From assembly GCA_016196825.1 (NCBI GenBank), contig JACPWY010000041.1:38954-102953 (forward strand): a stretch of DNA of 64,000 bases. The letters are read 5' to 3'. This document shows positions 42,669 to 51,852 of the stretch, one piece after another (position 1 is the stretch's first letter; the number at the start of each line of letters is the position of its first letter). Position numbers and translations under genes: made by a program. The DNA is from Deltaproteobacteria bacterium. GTDB lineage: Bacteria; Bdellovibrionota; FAC87; UBA2466. Under the pieces are notes generated by a model. The model did not search any database. It saw only the letters and a program-made list of their open reading frames with translations, and was not told where the DNA came from.

Positions 42669-42717
42669 GGTCGCCCCAGGCGACCTTATCCACGTCCACC
42701 ATGGCACGAGAGTTGAA
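42669..42717 (+). promoter_or_regulatory. palindrome plus near-consensus sigma-54 site TGGCAC-GAGAG-TTGAA
   Basis: The site at 42702-42717 matches TGGCAC-N5-TTGCA except that the strongly conserved -12 C is A, so activity is doubtful. A GGTCGCC-cca-GGCGACC inverted repeat lies at 42669-42685. The start of transcription would fall near 42729, just upstream of the GGAGAGG ribosome site of the gene at 42747. Confidence 0.35.
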
Positions 42718-42746
42718 TGCGCTTACACTCGGAGAGGTGGCTTGCT

Positions 42747-43325
42747 ATGCCCTTGTCACGGAAAACGCTTATTCTGGTCTTGGTGGCGGTCGGATTGTCC
42801 GCCTCCGCCGAAACCGTGCTCAAAGGGAAATCCTTCGATAGCGAAGCCCGCTCCTACCCAATCGCTGCGTTCGACCTCCGCTACGCGCCCGCGCAAAACG
42901 CCAATGGATTTGCGGCGACCGCAGCCCTTGAATGGATCCCCATCAGCCGTTACGGCAAGCTCGGCATCGGCGCCGAAATCGGCTACCTCTCCATCCCGAG
43001 CAAGGACTACGAGATCCCGCTGAACGCTCGTTTAAGCTATCGATTCGATTATGCACCCAATCAATTCGTCGTTCCCTACGTCGCATCAACGCATCACATC
43101 TTTTCTCCGCGCACCGCCGCAACCCAAAGCGCTCCAGCGGGCGTTCGGTATCCGCTCCGATCGACTATGGCCCAAACCGTGGGAATCCAGTTCCGTCTCA
43201 ACAACATTGACGGCCACGGAGGCCGATCACTGGGCCGCGCATTGGGCGTCCAGAGCGTGTACCTGTCGAGCGAGTTTGATGTCACCGACGAAATCTTCCT
43301 CTTCGGCCTCAAGTTCGAGCTCTAA
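42747..43325 (+). CDS. secreted beta-barrel-like hypothetical protein
   Basis: A 192-residue protein from the ATG at 42747, with GGAGAGG nine bases upstream. Signal peptide (MPLSRKTLILVLVAVGLSASA). The mature part alternates aromatic and polar strands ('AFDLRYAPAQ', 'LGIGAEIGYLSIP', 'LNARLSYRFDYAPNQFVVPYVA', 'VYLSSEFDVTDEIFLFGLKFEL') and ends in an aromatic residue pattern close to the signal for outer-membrane insertion. Probably an outer-membrane protein of about eight strands. Function unknown. Confidence 0.55.
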   Translation: MPLSRKTLILVLVAVGLSASAETVLKGKSFDSEARSYPIAAFDLRYAPAQNANGFAATAALEWIPISRYGKLGIGAEIGYLSIPSKDYEIPLNARLSYRFDYAPNQFVVPYVASTHHIFSPRTAATQSAPAGVRYPLRSTMAQTVGIQFRLNNIDGHGGRSLGRALGVQSVYLSSEFDVTDEIFLFGLKFEL

Positions 43326-43432
43326 CCCACCGCGTAGTTCACAACCCTAGTCACCCCTATCCAACGCAAAGAGTCCTAAACAAATTCCCTCTTTTTTCCG
43401 ATGAGATATCTGAAGGTCACTGGACGACGCTT

Positions 43433-43951
43433 ATGCCGCGCGAAAAAAGAATTTCGCCCACATTTGCCACCATTCCCATCGCCCTGATCACCGCCTCCTG
43501 CGCGCTTCTCGGAGGAGGTGGTCCCGAAGATCGCGTAAGCAACATCAAACACGCCAAGAACTATCAGACCGCCTCGCCTACGGCCTGGACCCCAATCGAT
43601 CGCGCCGACAGCGATTCGGCCTACAAGACTCGCGCCGGCAACATCACGACCATGACCAGCTCCTGCGACAGAGATGCCACTCAATCCCTTGAGCTGCTCA
43701 CCAAGCACCTGCTCATCGGCGCCCGCAAGATTCAAACGGTCGAAAGCGAAACGATGATGATCGATGGCACCGAAGGTCTCTATTCCCACGTCAAAGCCCA
43801 ACTGGAGGGGAAGCCCTTCGAGCTCCACCTCTTCGTCACAACCCGAAAGAATTGCATTTTTGATTTCACGCTCATGAGCCCAAAGACATCGACGGATATC
43901 GAAGTCGGGGAGTTCAAATCATTTGTACGGAGCTTTCGCTATGTCCCTTAG
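43433..43951 (+). CDS. hypothetical lipoprotein, first gene of the Mla-type operon
   Basis: A 172-residue protein. 'ATIPIALITASCALLGGG' is a lipobox with acylated Cys at about 23. The mature domain is compact and alpha/beta ('SSCDRDATQSLELLTKHLLIGARKIQTVESETMMIDGTEGLYSHVKAQLEGKPFELHLFVTTRKNCIFDFTLM'), with two Cys that could pair. The 3' end overlaps the mlaE-like permease by 11 bases, so the two are co-expressed. It is not MlaA, MlaB or MlaC, and I could not assign it to a known auxiliary lipoprotein family. It may be the outer-membrane or periplasmic partner of this transporter. Confidence 0.55.
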   Translation: MPREKRISPTFATIPIALITASCALLGGGGPEDRVSNIKHAKNYQTASPTAWTPIDRADSDSAYKTRAGNITTMTSSCDRDATQSLELLTKHLLIGARKIQTVESETMMIDGTEGLYSHVKAQLEGKPFELHLFVTTRKNCIFDFTLMSPKTSTDIEVGEFKSFVRSFRYVP

Positions 43952-44762
43952 CAAAGCGATCAAGCTCATCGCGGTCGGCCAATCCTCGGGGCTCAAGGCT
44001 CTTCTCGGCACCTTTGAGTTTATCGGTGGTGTGAGCGAGCTCATCGCCGCCTCCTGCCGGCGACTCCTCACGCGCCCGTTCTATCCGCAACTCGTCGCCG
44101 AACAGTGCTATTCGCTTGGGGTAAAATCTCTTTCAATCGCCTTTATCACAGCACTCTCCACCGGGGCCGTAATGTCGCTCCAATTCGGATACGGCCTTGA
44201 ACGCTTCGGAGGGAAACCCTACGTCCCTCGCGTTGTCGGCCTGTCGATATTTCGAGAGCTCGGCCCCGTTCTCACGTGCCTCATGATCTCCGGCCGAGTC
44301 GGCTCCGGAATCGCCGCCGAAATTGCCTCGATGAAGGTAACTCAACAGATTGACGCCATTCGAGCTCTCGGCACCGACCCGATCCGCAAGCTCGTGATCC
44401 CGAGAGTACTGGCTCTTATCATCATGACTCCTCTCATCACCGGAATGGCCGACCTTTTCGGCGTTCTGGGGGGAATGGCCATCTCGGCCACTGAACTGAA
44501 CATTCACCCCGACTTCTATCTTAACGAAGGTCTTTTCGCTCTTCGTTCCAGCGACTTCACTGTCGGTATCGCCAAAACATTCTTCTTTGCCATCATCATC
44601 GGCTTCACCGGTTGCTACTACGGCCTTAAAACCGAAGGCGGCACCCAAGGGGTTGGCCAAGCCACCACCCACGCCGTTGTGACCGGATCCATTCTAATCA
44701 CCATCTTCGACTTTGTACTGACCAAGTTTTTTTGGATTTTTGAAAGCGGGCTCGAACTCTAA
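43941..44762 (+). CDS. mlaE: MlaE-family ABC transporter permease
   Basis: A 273-residue inner-membrane permease for lipids (MlaE/TTG2). Five to six helices; signature residues are in 'GAVMSLQFGYGLERFGGKPYVPRVVGLSIFRELGPVLTCLMISGRVGSGIAAEIASMKVTQQIDAIRALGTDPIRKLVIPRVLA'. The 'RELGPVLT...GSGIAAEIASMKVTQQIDAI' stretch is the family core. Start at the ATG at 43941, inside the lipoprotein gene. Part of the mlaE-mlaF-mlaD run. Confidence 0.9.
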   Translation: MSLSKAIKLIAVGQSSGLKALLGTFEFIGGVSELIAASCRRLLTRPFYPQLVAEQCYSLGVKSLSIAFITALSTGAVMSLQFGYGLERFGGKPYVPRVVGLSIFRELGPVLTCLMISGRVGSGIAAEIASMKVTQQIDAIRALGTDPIRKLVIPRVLALIIMTPLITGMADLFGVLGGMAISATELNIHPDFYLNEGLFALRSSDFTVGIAKTFFFAIIIGFTGCYYGLKTEGGTQGVGQATTHAVVTGSILITIFDFVLTKFFWIFESGLEL

Positions 44763-44768
44763 TCGACT

Positions 44769-45503
44769 ATGGAAGAGATCATCAAAATTGAGAGGGTTAA
44801 GAAGCGATTCGGCGACAAAGTCGTCCACCGCGAGATCAACCTTACCGTGCACAAAGGCGAAGTCCTCACCCTCATGGGCGGCAGCGGCACCGGCAAAAGC
44901 GTGCTCCTCCGCTCCCTCATTGGCCTCGATCGCCCAGATGGCGGCTCCATCTTTTTCCATGACGATGACATCCTGAAGTTCGATGAAGATGACCTCCTCC
45001 CCATCCGGAAACGCATCGCCTATGTCTTCCAGTACGGCGCTCTCTTCGATAGTTTCACCGTCTTCGAGAACCTTGCCTACCCGCTCCGCGAACACACGAA
45101 CATGGGAGAGGCCGCCATCCGGAAAAAAGTCCTCGCCACCCTCGAACGCGTCGGCCTGCGAGGCAATGAAAACCTTTTCCCCTCTGAGATGAGCGGTGGC
45201 ATGCAACGCCGAGTGGGAGTCGCCAGAAGCATCGTCATGGATCCCGAGGTCATCCTGTACGACGAGCCCACATCCGGCCTCGATCCCTTCAACACGCGAC
45301 AGATTGTTCTCATGATCGAGCAACTTAAGAGCCAAGGCACTACCTCGATCCTGGTCACCCACGATATGCCCACGATTTTCCGAGTCTCCGATCGTATCGC
45401 CTTCCTAAGAGAGGGGCGAATCGACACGCTGGGCACGCGGAAGGAGATTCAACAAAGCGAAGACCCCGATCTCGTCGGGTTCATCAATGGAGAGAAGATG
45501 TAG
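44769..45503 (+). CDS. mlaF: MlaF-family ABC transporter ATP-binding protein
   Basis: A 244-residue ATPase of the Mla/TTG2 class. Walker A 'GGSGTGKS', signature 'MSGGMQRRVGVARSIVMDPE', Walker B 'VILYDEPTSGLDP' and a switch His in 'LVTHDMPTIFRV' are all present. It energises lipid movement between membranes. The direction is unresolved for many family members. Confidence 0.92.
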   Translation: MEEIIKIERVKKRFGDKVVHREINLTVHKGEVLTLMGGSGTGKSVLLRSLIGLDRPDGGSIFFHDDDILKFDEDDLLPIRKRIAYVFQYGALFDSFTVFENLAYPLREHTNMGEAAIRKKVLATLERVGLRGNENLFPSEMSGGMQRRVGVARSIVMDPEVILYDEPTSGLDPFNTRQIVLMIEQLKSQGTTSILVTHDMPTIFRVSDRIAFLREGRIDTLGTRKEIQQSEDPDLVGFINGEKM

Positions 45504-46274
45504 ATGGATCGCAAGGTATACAACAACATAATTCTCGGCATCGTGATCTGCATCGCCTCACTGGCGTTCGTGTATGTCGTCTTTAACATTGGTGGCGGTC
45601 GTGGCATTTTCCGGTCCGAGGTCACGGTCCTGGCGAAATTCTCACACGTCAAAGGACTTCACTTTGGCTCCGAGGTTTCGCTGGCGGGCCTTAGGATCGG
45701 CGTTATTCGCAAGATTCGTGTCGCCACCGACGATTCCAAAGATCTTACCGTCGAACTTTCTATCATGAAAAACTATCGAGACAGAATTCGAAAGGACTCC
45801 GTGGCGACTATCAAGACTCAGGGCGTATTAGGGGACAAGTACATCGAGATTTCCATTGGTTCACCGTCATCTCCGCTTCTCCAGGAGGGCCAATGGATCG
45901 CTACGAACGAACCAGCTGACCTTTTCACTAAGAGCGGCAACCTCGTCGAAGATATCGCCAAGCAGTTCGATAAAGGGGGCGAGGTCGATTCACTCCTGCG
46001 CAACTTGAATCACCTTGTCGTCAATCTCAACACCCTCACCAATGACCTCAACACTCGAAAACCAGGCGAGAAGCTGGCCAGCGCACTCAATCACACCGAC
46101 GCTATCCTCAAAAAGATCCATGACGGCGACGGCACGCTCGGCGCCCTTGTGAACGACCCGAGCGTCTACGAAGACCTCAAACATATGCTCGGCGGTGCCA
46201 AACGCAGCACCGTCCTAAAATACTTCATGCGTCAGTTCATGGAATCAGGGTCCGAAAAGGAGAATAAGAAGTAG
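45504..46274 (+). CDS. mlaD: MlaD-family MCE-domain protein
   Basis: A 256-residue protein anchored by an N-terminal helix (about 10-30) with a single MCE domain ('KFSHVKGLHFGSEVSLAGLRIGVIRKI', 'TIKTQGVLGDKYIEIS') that hexamerises into a periplasmic lipid channel. A helical extension of about 100 residues follows (to residue 256), longer than in E. coli MlaD. ATG follows the mlaF stop directly. Confidence 0.88.
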   Translation: MDRKVYNNIILGIVICIASLAFVYVVFNIGGGRGIFRSEVTVLAKFSHVKGLHFGSEVSLAGLRIGVIRKIRVATDDSKDLTVELSIMKNYRDRIRKDSVATIKTQGVLGDKYIEISIGSPSSPLLQEGQWIATNEPADLFTKSGNLVEDIAKQFDKGGEVDSLLRNLNHLVVNLNTLTNDLNTRKPGEKLASALNHTDAILKKIHDGDGTLGALVNDPSVYEDLKHMLGGAKRSTVLKYFMRQFMESGSEKENKK

Positions 46275-46287
46275 GGACAAGAGCCCT

Positions 46288-47646
46288 CTAAGAAACCACG
46301 AGCCCTTTGCGCTTTAACTTTTCCACCAGGGTCGTGCGGTTGATGCGAAGAAGCGAGGCCGCGCGGTTGCGATTTCCGGCAGTTCGCTGAAGGGCCTGCA
46401 GGATCAATTCATTCTCAAATTGGTTGACGGCATCATCGAAGCTTACCCCTTCGTCAGGCAGTGCCACGTTGGCCACGAATCGATCCAGTCTCACATTCTT
46501 AAAATATCCAACGGGAAAGTCCTTTAGCTCGATTGGAGAATCATTGCGCTTCAAAAGGGTTACCCGCTCCATCAAATTCTCGAGTTCGCGAATATTGCCC
46601 GGCCAATGGTAGTCCACCAAACACCGCATGGCCTCCTCAGACACACCTGGAATTGTGCGACTACAAACCATGTTAAATCGCTTGAGGAATGAGTGTACGA
46701 GAAGGGGAATGTCGGATTTGCGTGCCCGAAGGGGCGGCATCGGAATCGGAATCACGTTCAGTCGGTAATACAGATCCTCTCTAAAGCGCCCCTCCGCAAC
46801 CGCCTTCTCCAGATCCTTATTAGTCGCGGCCACAATCCGCGCCCCCAAAGTTTGGCTCTGTGCACTGCCAACCGGTTCAAATTGTTTACTTTGCAGAGCT
46901 CGCAAAAATTTTGCCTGGAGATCGAGTGGCAGATCTCCAATCTCATCAAGGAACAACGTCCCCTGCCCCGCCATCTGGAAGCGCCCCATCCGATTATTCA
47001 CCGCTCCAGTGAAGGCCCCCTTCACATGCCCAAAGAGTTCGCTCTCCAATAGATTGGCTGGAATCGCGCCGCAGTTCACGGGGATCCAGGGGCTTCGTTT
47101 CCGCCCCCCCAGATAATGGATAGCCTTCGACACAACCTCTTTCCCGGTCCCGCTCTCACCCGTGATCAGCACAGTTGACTCCGAGTCCTTGATGCTCATC
47201 ACAAGCTGAAAAACCTCCTGAATTCTGGGGTGACGCCCCACAAACTCCGGGTATGGAAAGTCAATACCCTCACCAATTCCGTTTTCGGGAATCCACCGGC
47301 TGATCGTGTCACTCACGATCGATCGCAACGTCTCATCGCCATCCGACTTCACCCACACATCGGTCGCACCCATGCGCATGAGCGAAACGGTCAGACTCGT
47401 GTCGGTGGAATCCAGGAGCGCCACAAACGCCATGTTGGGACGCGGCTGCCGAAGGCGAATGAAAGGCTCGACATCGGAAGGCCCATTGATTCCCACCAAG
47501 CAGACGTGGAAACACTGCTTTGACAGATTGGCCTCGGCAGCGTCAAAACTCCCGGCGGTCGCCATCCAATACTCATTTGGATCTAACGCTTGGCGACACA
47601 GCTCAGCGACAGAAACATCTGAGTGTGCGATCAGAATGCGAACCAT
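46288..47646 (-). CDS. sigma-54-dependent activator with a degenerate receiver domain
   Basis: A 452-residue protein (from the second ATG, 47646). The N-terminal ~120 residues have a receiver fold, but the acidic pocket is IAHSD and the phosphoacceptor position aligns to Gly in 'FHVCLVGINGP', while the Lys is kept ('VWVKS'). The AAA+ core is intact (Walker A GESGTGKE near 163-170, GAFTGA near 210-215), with a C-terminal Fis HTH ('GNRNRAASLLRINRTTLVEKL'). It should activate sigma-54 promoters without standard phosphorylation. It converges on the Mla operon and lies head to tail with the HD-GYP gene. Confidence 0.85.
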   Translation of the reverse strand: MVRILIAHSDVSVAELCRQALDPNEYWMATAGSFDAAEANLSKQCFHVCLVGINGPSDVEPFIRLRQPRPNMAFVALLDSTDTSLTVSLMRMGATDVWVKSDGDETLRSIVSDTISRWIPENGIGEGIDFPYPEFVGRHPRIQEVFQLVMSIKDSESTVLITGESGTGKEVVSKAIHYLGGRKRSPWIPVNCGAIPANLLESELFGHVKGAFTGAVNNRMGRFQMAGQGTLFLDEIGDLPLDLQAKFLRALQSKQFEPVGSAQSQTLGARIVAATNKDLEKAVAEGRFREDLYYRLNVIPIPMPPLRARKSDIPLLVHSFLKRFNMVCSRTIPGVSEEAMRCLVDYHWPGNIRELENLMERVTLLKRNDSPIELKDFPVGYFKNVRLDRFVANVALPDEGVSFDDAVNQFENELILQALQRTAGNRNRAASLLRINRTTLVEKLKRKGLVVS

Positions 47647-47807
47647 TCCACTCTCCAAGTTCCCGATAAGAAAGCGGTTACCTTCTCCTGACTGCTTTTT
47701 TAAACGCCTACTTTTTTGGATTTAAGACGAGGATGATACAAATTTAGTTTAACGTTGGCGTGGTATGTTGTCAATGAATTGACGGCCCTCTGGGCCCCAA
47801 GAGAGCC

Positions 47808-49766
47808 CTAACCGACGACTTGGCGGAACGCCTTGGGGTGGGTCACTTCGTAGATCTTCTTCTCCACAAAGAGCTCAACAAGGACCGGATCCAATTTTCC
47901 GAGTGCCACCTCTTGAAAAAGTATATCCAGCGCCTTTTCGATGGGCACGGCCTCCTTATACCAACGATCAGCGGCTGTCAGCGCATCAAAAATATCGACG
48001 ATAGCCATGATTTTCGACTGCAGTGGAATCTCGTGGTTCACAAGGCCGCGTGGATAACCAGAGCCATCCAGCTTCTCGTGGTGGCAGTAGGCGATTTCCG
48101 GCAAATGCCGAAAGTCTCGCGTCCACGGAATCATCTTGAGAAATTGATACGTATGGCGAACATGCGATTCAATCTCCAGCCGTTCACTGTCGGTGAGCGA
48201 GCCCTTCGTCACGCTGAGCGCGCGATATTCATCTTCATTGAGGAGTGCCACCTGTGACCCGTCAGGAAGTATGAGTTGCTCGTTGCGAATCCGCTCCAGC
48301 GCTTCGATGTTTTCTTTCCGGAGCACGGTCGGTTCATTCGCCGTTAAAATGATGTTCCAGTAACCATCCAACTCTTGAATGCGCTTTTCATACTCGCGTT
48401 CACCGTTCGGGTCCTCCGCCACCTGGCGAAGCTTCTTCTCAAGGTAGAGAATTCTCGCCGCCGCCTTACAGATCTTCAAACGTTCATTGATAGCCACCAA
48501 TTGATGATCGTAGAGCTTCTTCGCCTTGATCAAAACCTCTTCGCGAATCCCGATCTTTCCAAAGTCATGGAGAAGGGCAGCGTACTCAAGCTCCCGGATC
48601 TCTTCCTCCTTAAACCGTACCGACCGGTAGATCCCCGCAGAGCAATCGCTCGTCACCTGGGCGAGCGAGACCGACATTTTCGCCACGCGCTCGGAATGGC
48701 CACCCGTGCTCGGATCCCGCGATTCAATAGCGGTGATCGAGGCCCGCACGAAGCCTTCGAACAGCTTCTGGATGTCACCATAAAGTTCAACGTTCTCCAG
48801 ACATGTCGCGGCCTGAGTAGCGAAGGAAGAGAGAATTGCCTCGTCCTCACCCACAAAGGGTGCAATTGCATCTCCGGGCTCTGTACCCTCATCAGTCAGC
48901 ACCTGCTCACTCTTCTTATTTACCATCTGAAGTACAGCAATTATCTCATTGCGCCCACTGCGCAAGGGCACGGTGATCGCGTACCTCACACGATCCGAGT
49001 CATGGTCATAGGCCCGATTCAAAGAGGGAACGGGTGATGTGCGGATCTCCTCCGCCTCGGTCAGTTTGATGATCTTCCCTGTCAGCGCCACATGCCCGAC
49101 GTGCGAGTTCTCCATCACCTTCAGCGAAATCTGTTCAATGTGGATCTCGGTCGAGCGGTCATTCGAAACGCGCGTCTTGAAATAGAGCTCTCCATCCACC
49201 TCCTGAACGAGATAGAGAGTGCCCCCTTCCGCCATCGTTAGTTCCATCGCCTTCACCAACACCGAAGCCAAAAGCTTTTGAGGGTTTCGCTCTGCCGACA
49301 ACGAGATGAAGATCTCGTTCATTCTCTCCAAGGTCTTCTGACTGATGCGCGGATTCTGCCGTCCCTCGTGATTGATGAGGTGCCGGACCGCCTTGTAGAG
49401 ATGAAACTCCACGTCCTTGCGAAAATGCCGCTCGGCGACGATATCCAGCACGTCGTGAAAACCACCCTCCAGACGCAGAAATTCACCGGGATCCTTCGCC
49501 ACTACAAGGCAGCCGAATCGATGCATCGATGAAAAAATTCCGAGCTGCTTGAGTTGAGAGCGAATACCAGCAAAGGAATCCCCATCTATTACTAAGAGAC
49601 AACGTCGATTCGTTGAACGCGCGGAGGAAAGGTGGGCAGTCAACTCGGCAAACGTGCCGATAACCTGCACATTGAGGCCCTTCGGAATTTCGACCTTTCG
49701 GGTCGTGGGTCCGTCAAAGACAAGAAAGGTGGTGTCGCGCAGGTGAATGTCGGGGTGGTTGGCCAT
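47808..49766 (-). CDS. GAF and HD-GYP domain protein (cyclic-di-GMP phosphodiesterase)
   Basis: About 652 residues from the ATG at 49766; a longer start to 50003 would cover the methyltransferase start. The N-terminal ~150 residues look like a pseudo-receiver, followed by a GAF domain ('LLASVLVKAMELTMAEGGTLYLVQEVDGELYFKTRVSND'), then HD-GYP. The HD motif 'HDFGKIGI' lies near 400 and the 'HHEKLDGSGYP' motif near 565, with about 160 residues of helical insert between. That insert type is known from delta-proteobacterial HD-GYP proteins. The metal and GYP residues are intact, so it likely hydrolyses cyclic-di-GMP. A flagellar or lifestyle switch role is inferred. Confidence 0.85.
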   Translation of the reverse strand: MANHPDIHLRDTTFLVFDGPTTRKVEIPKGLNVQVIGTFAELTAHLSSARSTNRRCLLVIDGDSFAGIRSQLKQLGIFSSMHRFGCLVVAKDPGEFLRLEGGFHDVLDIVAERHFRKDVEFHLYKAVRHLINHEGRQNPRISQKTLERMNEIFISLSAERNPQKLLASVLVKAMELTMAEGGTLYLVQEVDGELYFKTRVSNDRSTEIHIEQISLKVMENSHVGHVALTGKIIKLTEAEEIRTSPVPSLNRAYDHDSDRVRYAITVPLRSGRNEIIAVLQMVNKKSEQVLTDEGTEPGDAIAPFVGEDEAILSSFATQAATCLENVELYGDIQKLFEGFVRASITAIESRDPSTGGHSERVAKMSVSLAQVTSDCSAGIYRSVRFKEEEIRELEYAALLHDFGKIGIREEVLIKAKKLYDHQLVAINERLKICKAAARILYLEKKLRQVAEDPNGEREYEKRIQELDGYWNIILTANEPTVLRKENIEALERIRNEQLILPDGSQVALLNEDEYRALSVTKGSLTDSERLEIESHVRHTYQFLKMIPWTRDFRHLPEIAYCHHEKLDGSGYPRGLVNHEIPLQSKIMAIVDIFDALTAADRWYKEAVPIEKALDILFQEVALGKLDPVLVELFVEKKIYEVTHPKAFRQVVG

Positions 49767-49888
49767 GAAAAGGAGTGGTTCAACTTCTTTTCGGCACAAC
49801 CAACCGAAAAGATGAGCCTTTCTGACACGACGAGCTGCGAACGAAGGCAGGTTTTCCACCAGAGCAACGTGTGCTATCCCTTCGGTGC

Positions 49889-50791
49889 ATGGCGACCACT
49901 TTAACCCTCGAAAATCGTGAGTACATTCCAAAGGCCTGGGAAGAGGTTCCCTGCCCCTTTTGCGGATCGCACTCTCGCAGGAATCACGAGAAGTATGGCC
50001 CAAAACTCCGCTTCACCTACGTACAGTGCCGGGGCTGCGCCCTCGTCTACGGCAGTCCTCGCCCGAAATATGATGAGGAATTCATCACAGCAGCCTATTC
50101 CGTTTACGATACAGAGAGTCATCACTTGCAGACCCGCGGCAATCTCAATGTCGATGAACAACGTCTGGTGGAAAAGCATAAGATTACGGTCCGGCAAATC
50201 GGATCCCATTTAGGACGGATCGGAAGACTGCTCGAAGTTGGATGTGCCACAGGTCTTTTCTTGCTTGCGGCGCGCGACGCAGGTTGGGAAGTGGAGGGCA
50301 TCGACATCTCCCCCTCCATGGTTGCCGCCGCCCAGGAATTCTTCAAACTACGCGCCCGTTGTGGTCAGTACCAGGATGTGAATACAACCGAAGGCGGGCG
50401 GTTTGATGCTATCTATTGCAGTCACGTTATTGAGCACATCCCCAACCCCAATGAATGGATGGAAAAATTCCGGAGAGACCTAAAGCCAAACGGTGTTCTG
50501 TGCCTCAATGTGCCCAATCAATTTTCGCTAGATCGACGCTTGAAACGGGGGCTCAAGCGCTTGAATCTGTCGCGAGACAATTGGGCACTCTGGCGCACGC
50601 CCGATCATCTTTACGAACCCCACTTGAAGCCCATGAAATATCTGCTTGCGAAACATGGTTTTGAGCTCTTTGAGGCGTTTACGTACTCCAGTCGCGAAAA
50701 GGAACAGGAAGGGCTCGCAGAGCAAGTCTTTCATCACCGTTTCAAATTAGGCTCAAAGCTCCGTCTCTTCGCACGCCCGATAGCTAACTAA
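49889..50791 (+). CDS. class I SAM-dependent methyltransferase with N-terminal zinc ribbon
   Basis: A 300-residue protein starting at the ATG at 49889. Residues about 20-65 contain two CxxC pairs ('CPFCGS', 'CRGC') forming a zinc ribbon. The Rossmann core has motif I 'LEVGCATGLF', 'EGIDISPSMV' and 'FDAIYCSHVIEHIPNPNEWMEKFRRDLKPNG', as in Methyltransf_23 sugar or lipid methyltransferases of LPS and surface glycan clusters. It lies 39 bases from the convergent heptose-kinase gene. Confidence 0.85.
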   Translation: MATTLTLENREYIPKAWEEVPCPFCGSHSRRNHEKYGPKLRFTYVQCRGCALVYGSPRPKYDEEFITAAYSVYDTESHHLQTRGNLNVDEQRLVEKHKITVRQIGSHLGRIGRLLEVGCATGLFLLAARDAGWEVEGIDISPSMVAAAQEFFKLRARCGQYQDVNTTEGGRFDAIYCSHVIEHIPNPNEWMEKFRRDLKPNGVLCLNVPNQFSLDRRLKRGLKRLNLSRDNWALWRTPDHLYEPHLKPMKYLLAKHGFELFEAFTYSSREKEQEGLAEQVFHHRFKLGSKLRLFARPIAN

Positions 50792-50830
50792 GTTCTACTC
50801 TCATTGAAACGGCCGAGTTGAGGTGTGCCA

Positions 50831-51841
50831 TCAAACAATTCCTTCGAGGCGTTCCAGCTCAGCGGCCAGTTCAACCGGCGTAACGGTGGCTGTCCCGAGG
50901 CGAGCGACCACAATCCCCGCCGCCGCGTTCGAAACCTTCATGCACTCGTCGATACTCGCCCCCTGCGAATGCATCAGAGCGATCAGGGCCACAACGGTAT
51001 CGCCAGCGCCCGTGACATCAAACACCTCTTGCGCATACGTCGGAATCCGCAAAAACCGATTCCGCTCGCGATCTAGACACACCATCCCCCACTCCCCACA
51101 TGTGATCAACGTGTACGCCGCACCCGTCGTCTCGACAATCTGCGTAGCCAACTGCTTCAGGCGTCTGTCATCCGGCCCCAAAAGCTTCGAGGTTACATGG
51201 GCCGCTCCGCACAGCGCCTCCGCCTCGACCATATTGGGCGTTAAGATCGTAGCCCCACCGTAGAGCTGCGCTGAGGAGTTGCGGTTCGGATCCACGTAGA
51301 CCGCCTTCCCCAAATTCTTAGCCTCTTCAATCAGAGTCACGGTCCCGGGGTGCCAAATCCCCTTGGCATAGTCCTGCAACACGAGCGCATCGTAGTCCCG
51401 CAGACGGTCAATCACGGCCGTCCGAAACGCCACCGAGGTCGACTCGTCCAACCGGTGCGCCTTCTCAAAATCGATCCGTACAATGTGCTGCTTCTGCGCG
51501 ATCACCCGCACTTTGCGCAGCGTCGGGCGGCTCTTATCCACAATCAGATGGTGTCCAATCTTGTGGGCATCCAAAAGCTCCGTCATGCGATGACCATCGG
51601 AATCATCGCCCCGCACACTCACTAGCTCTACGGTCGCGCCCAAGGAGGAAATATTTTGCGCAACATTCGCGGAAAGCCCCAACCGGAAAAAATTGGAGTC
51701 CACCTCCAGCACAGGAACAGGCGCCTCCGGACTAATCCGCCGGCACTCCCCAGCCAAATATTCATCGAGTCCCATTTCGCCGGCGACCAGAATCCTGGCC
51801 CCTTTCAGACGTCCGACCCACTCTGACAGCACGTTTTTCAT
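50831..51841 (-). CDS. rfaE1: D-glycero-beta-D-manno-heptose-7-phosphate kinase (RfaE/HldE kinase domain)
   Basis: A 336-residue PfkB-family kinase from the ATG at 51841, with GGAG upstream. 'GEMGLDEYLAGECRRISPEAPVPVLEVDSNFFRLGLSANVAQNISSLGA' (sugar-binding; the N-terminal G-D/G-x-D pair and 'SPEAPVPV' are RfaE features) and 'DVTGAGDTVVALIALM' (catalytic Asp, anion hole) are present. Makes heptose-1,7-bisphosphate for LPS inner core. The C-terminal adenylyltransferase domain of HldE is absent, so this is the separate kinase. Confidence 0.85.
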   Translation of the reverse strand: MKNVLSEWVGRLKGARILVAGEMGLDEYLAGECRRISPEAPVPVLEVDSNFFRLGLSANVAQNISSLGATVELVSVRGDDSDGHRMTELLDAHKIGHHLIVDKSRPTLRKVRVIAQKQHIVRIDFEKAHRLDESTSVAFRTAVIDRLRDYDALVLQDYAKGIWHPGTVTLIEEAKNLGKAVYVDPNRNSSAQLYGGATILTPNMVEAEALCGAAHVTSKLLGPDDRRLKQLATQIVETTGAAYTLITCGEWGMVCLDRERNRFLRIPTYAQEVFDVTGAGDTVVALIALMHSQGASIDECMKVSNAAAGIVVARLGTATVTPVELAAELERLEGIV

Positions 51842-51852
51842 GAGGACTCCAA

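Noticed and set aside
47783..47796. GGCCC-TCT-GGGCC hairpin downstream of the HD-GYP gene
   Set aside because: Short stem, three-base loop and no T-tract on either strand; not a convincing terminator.
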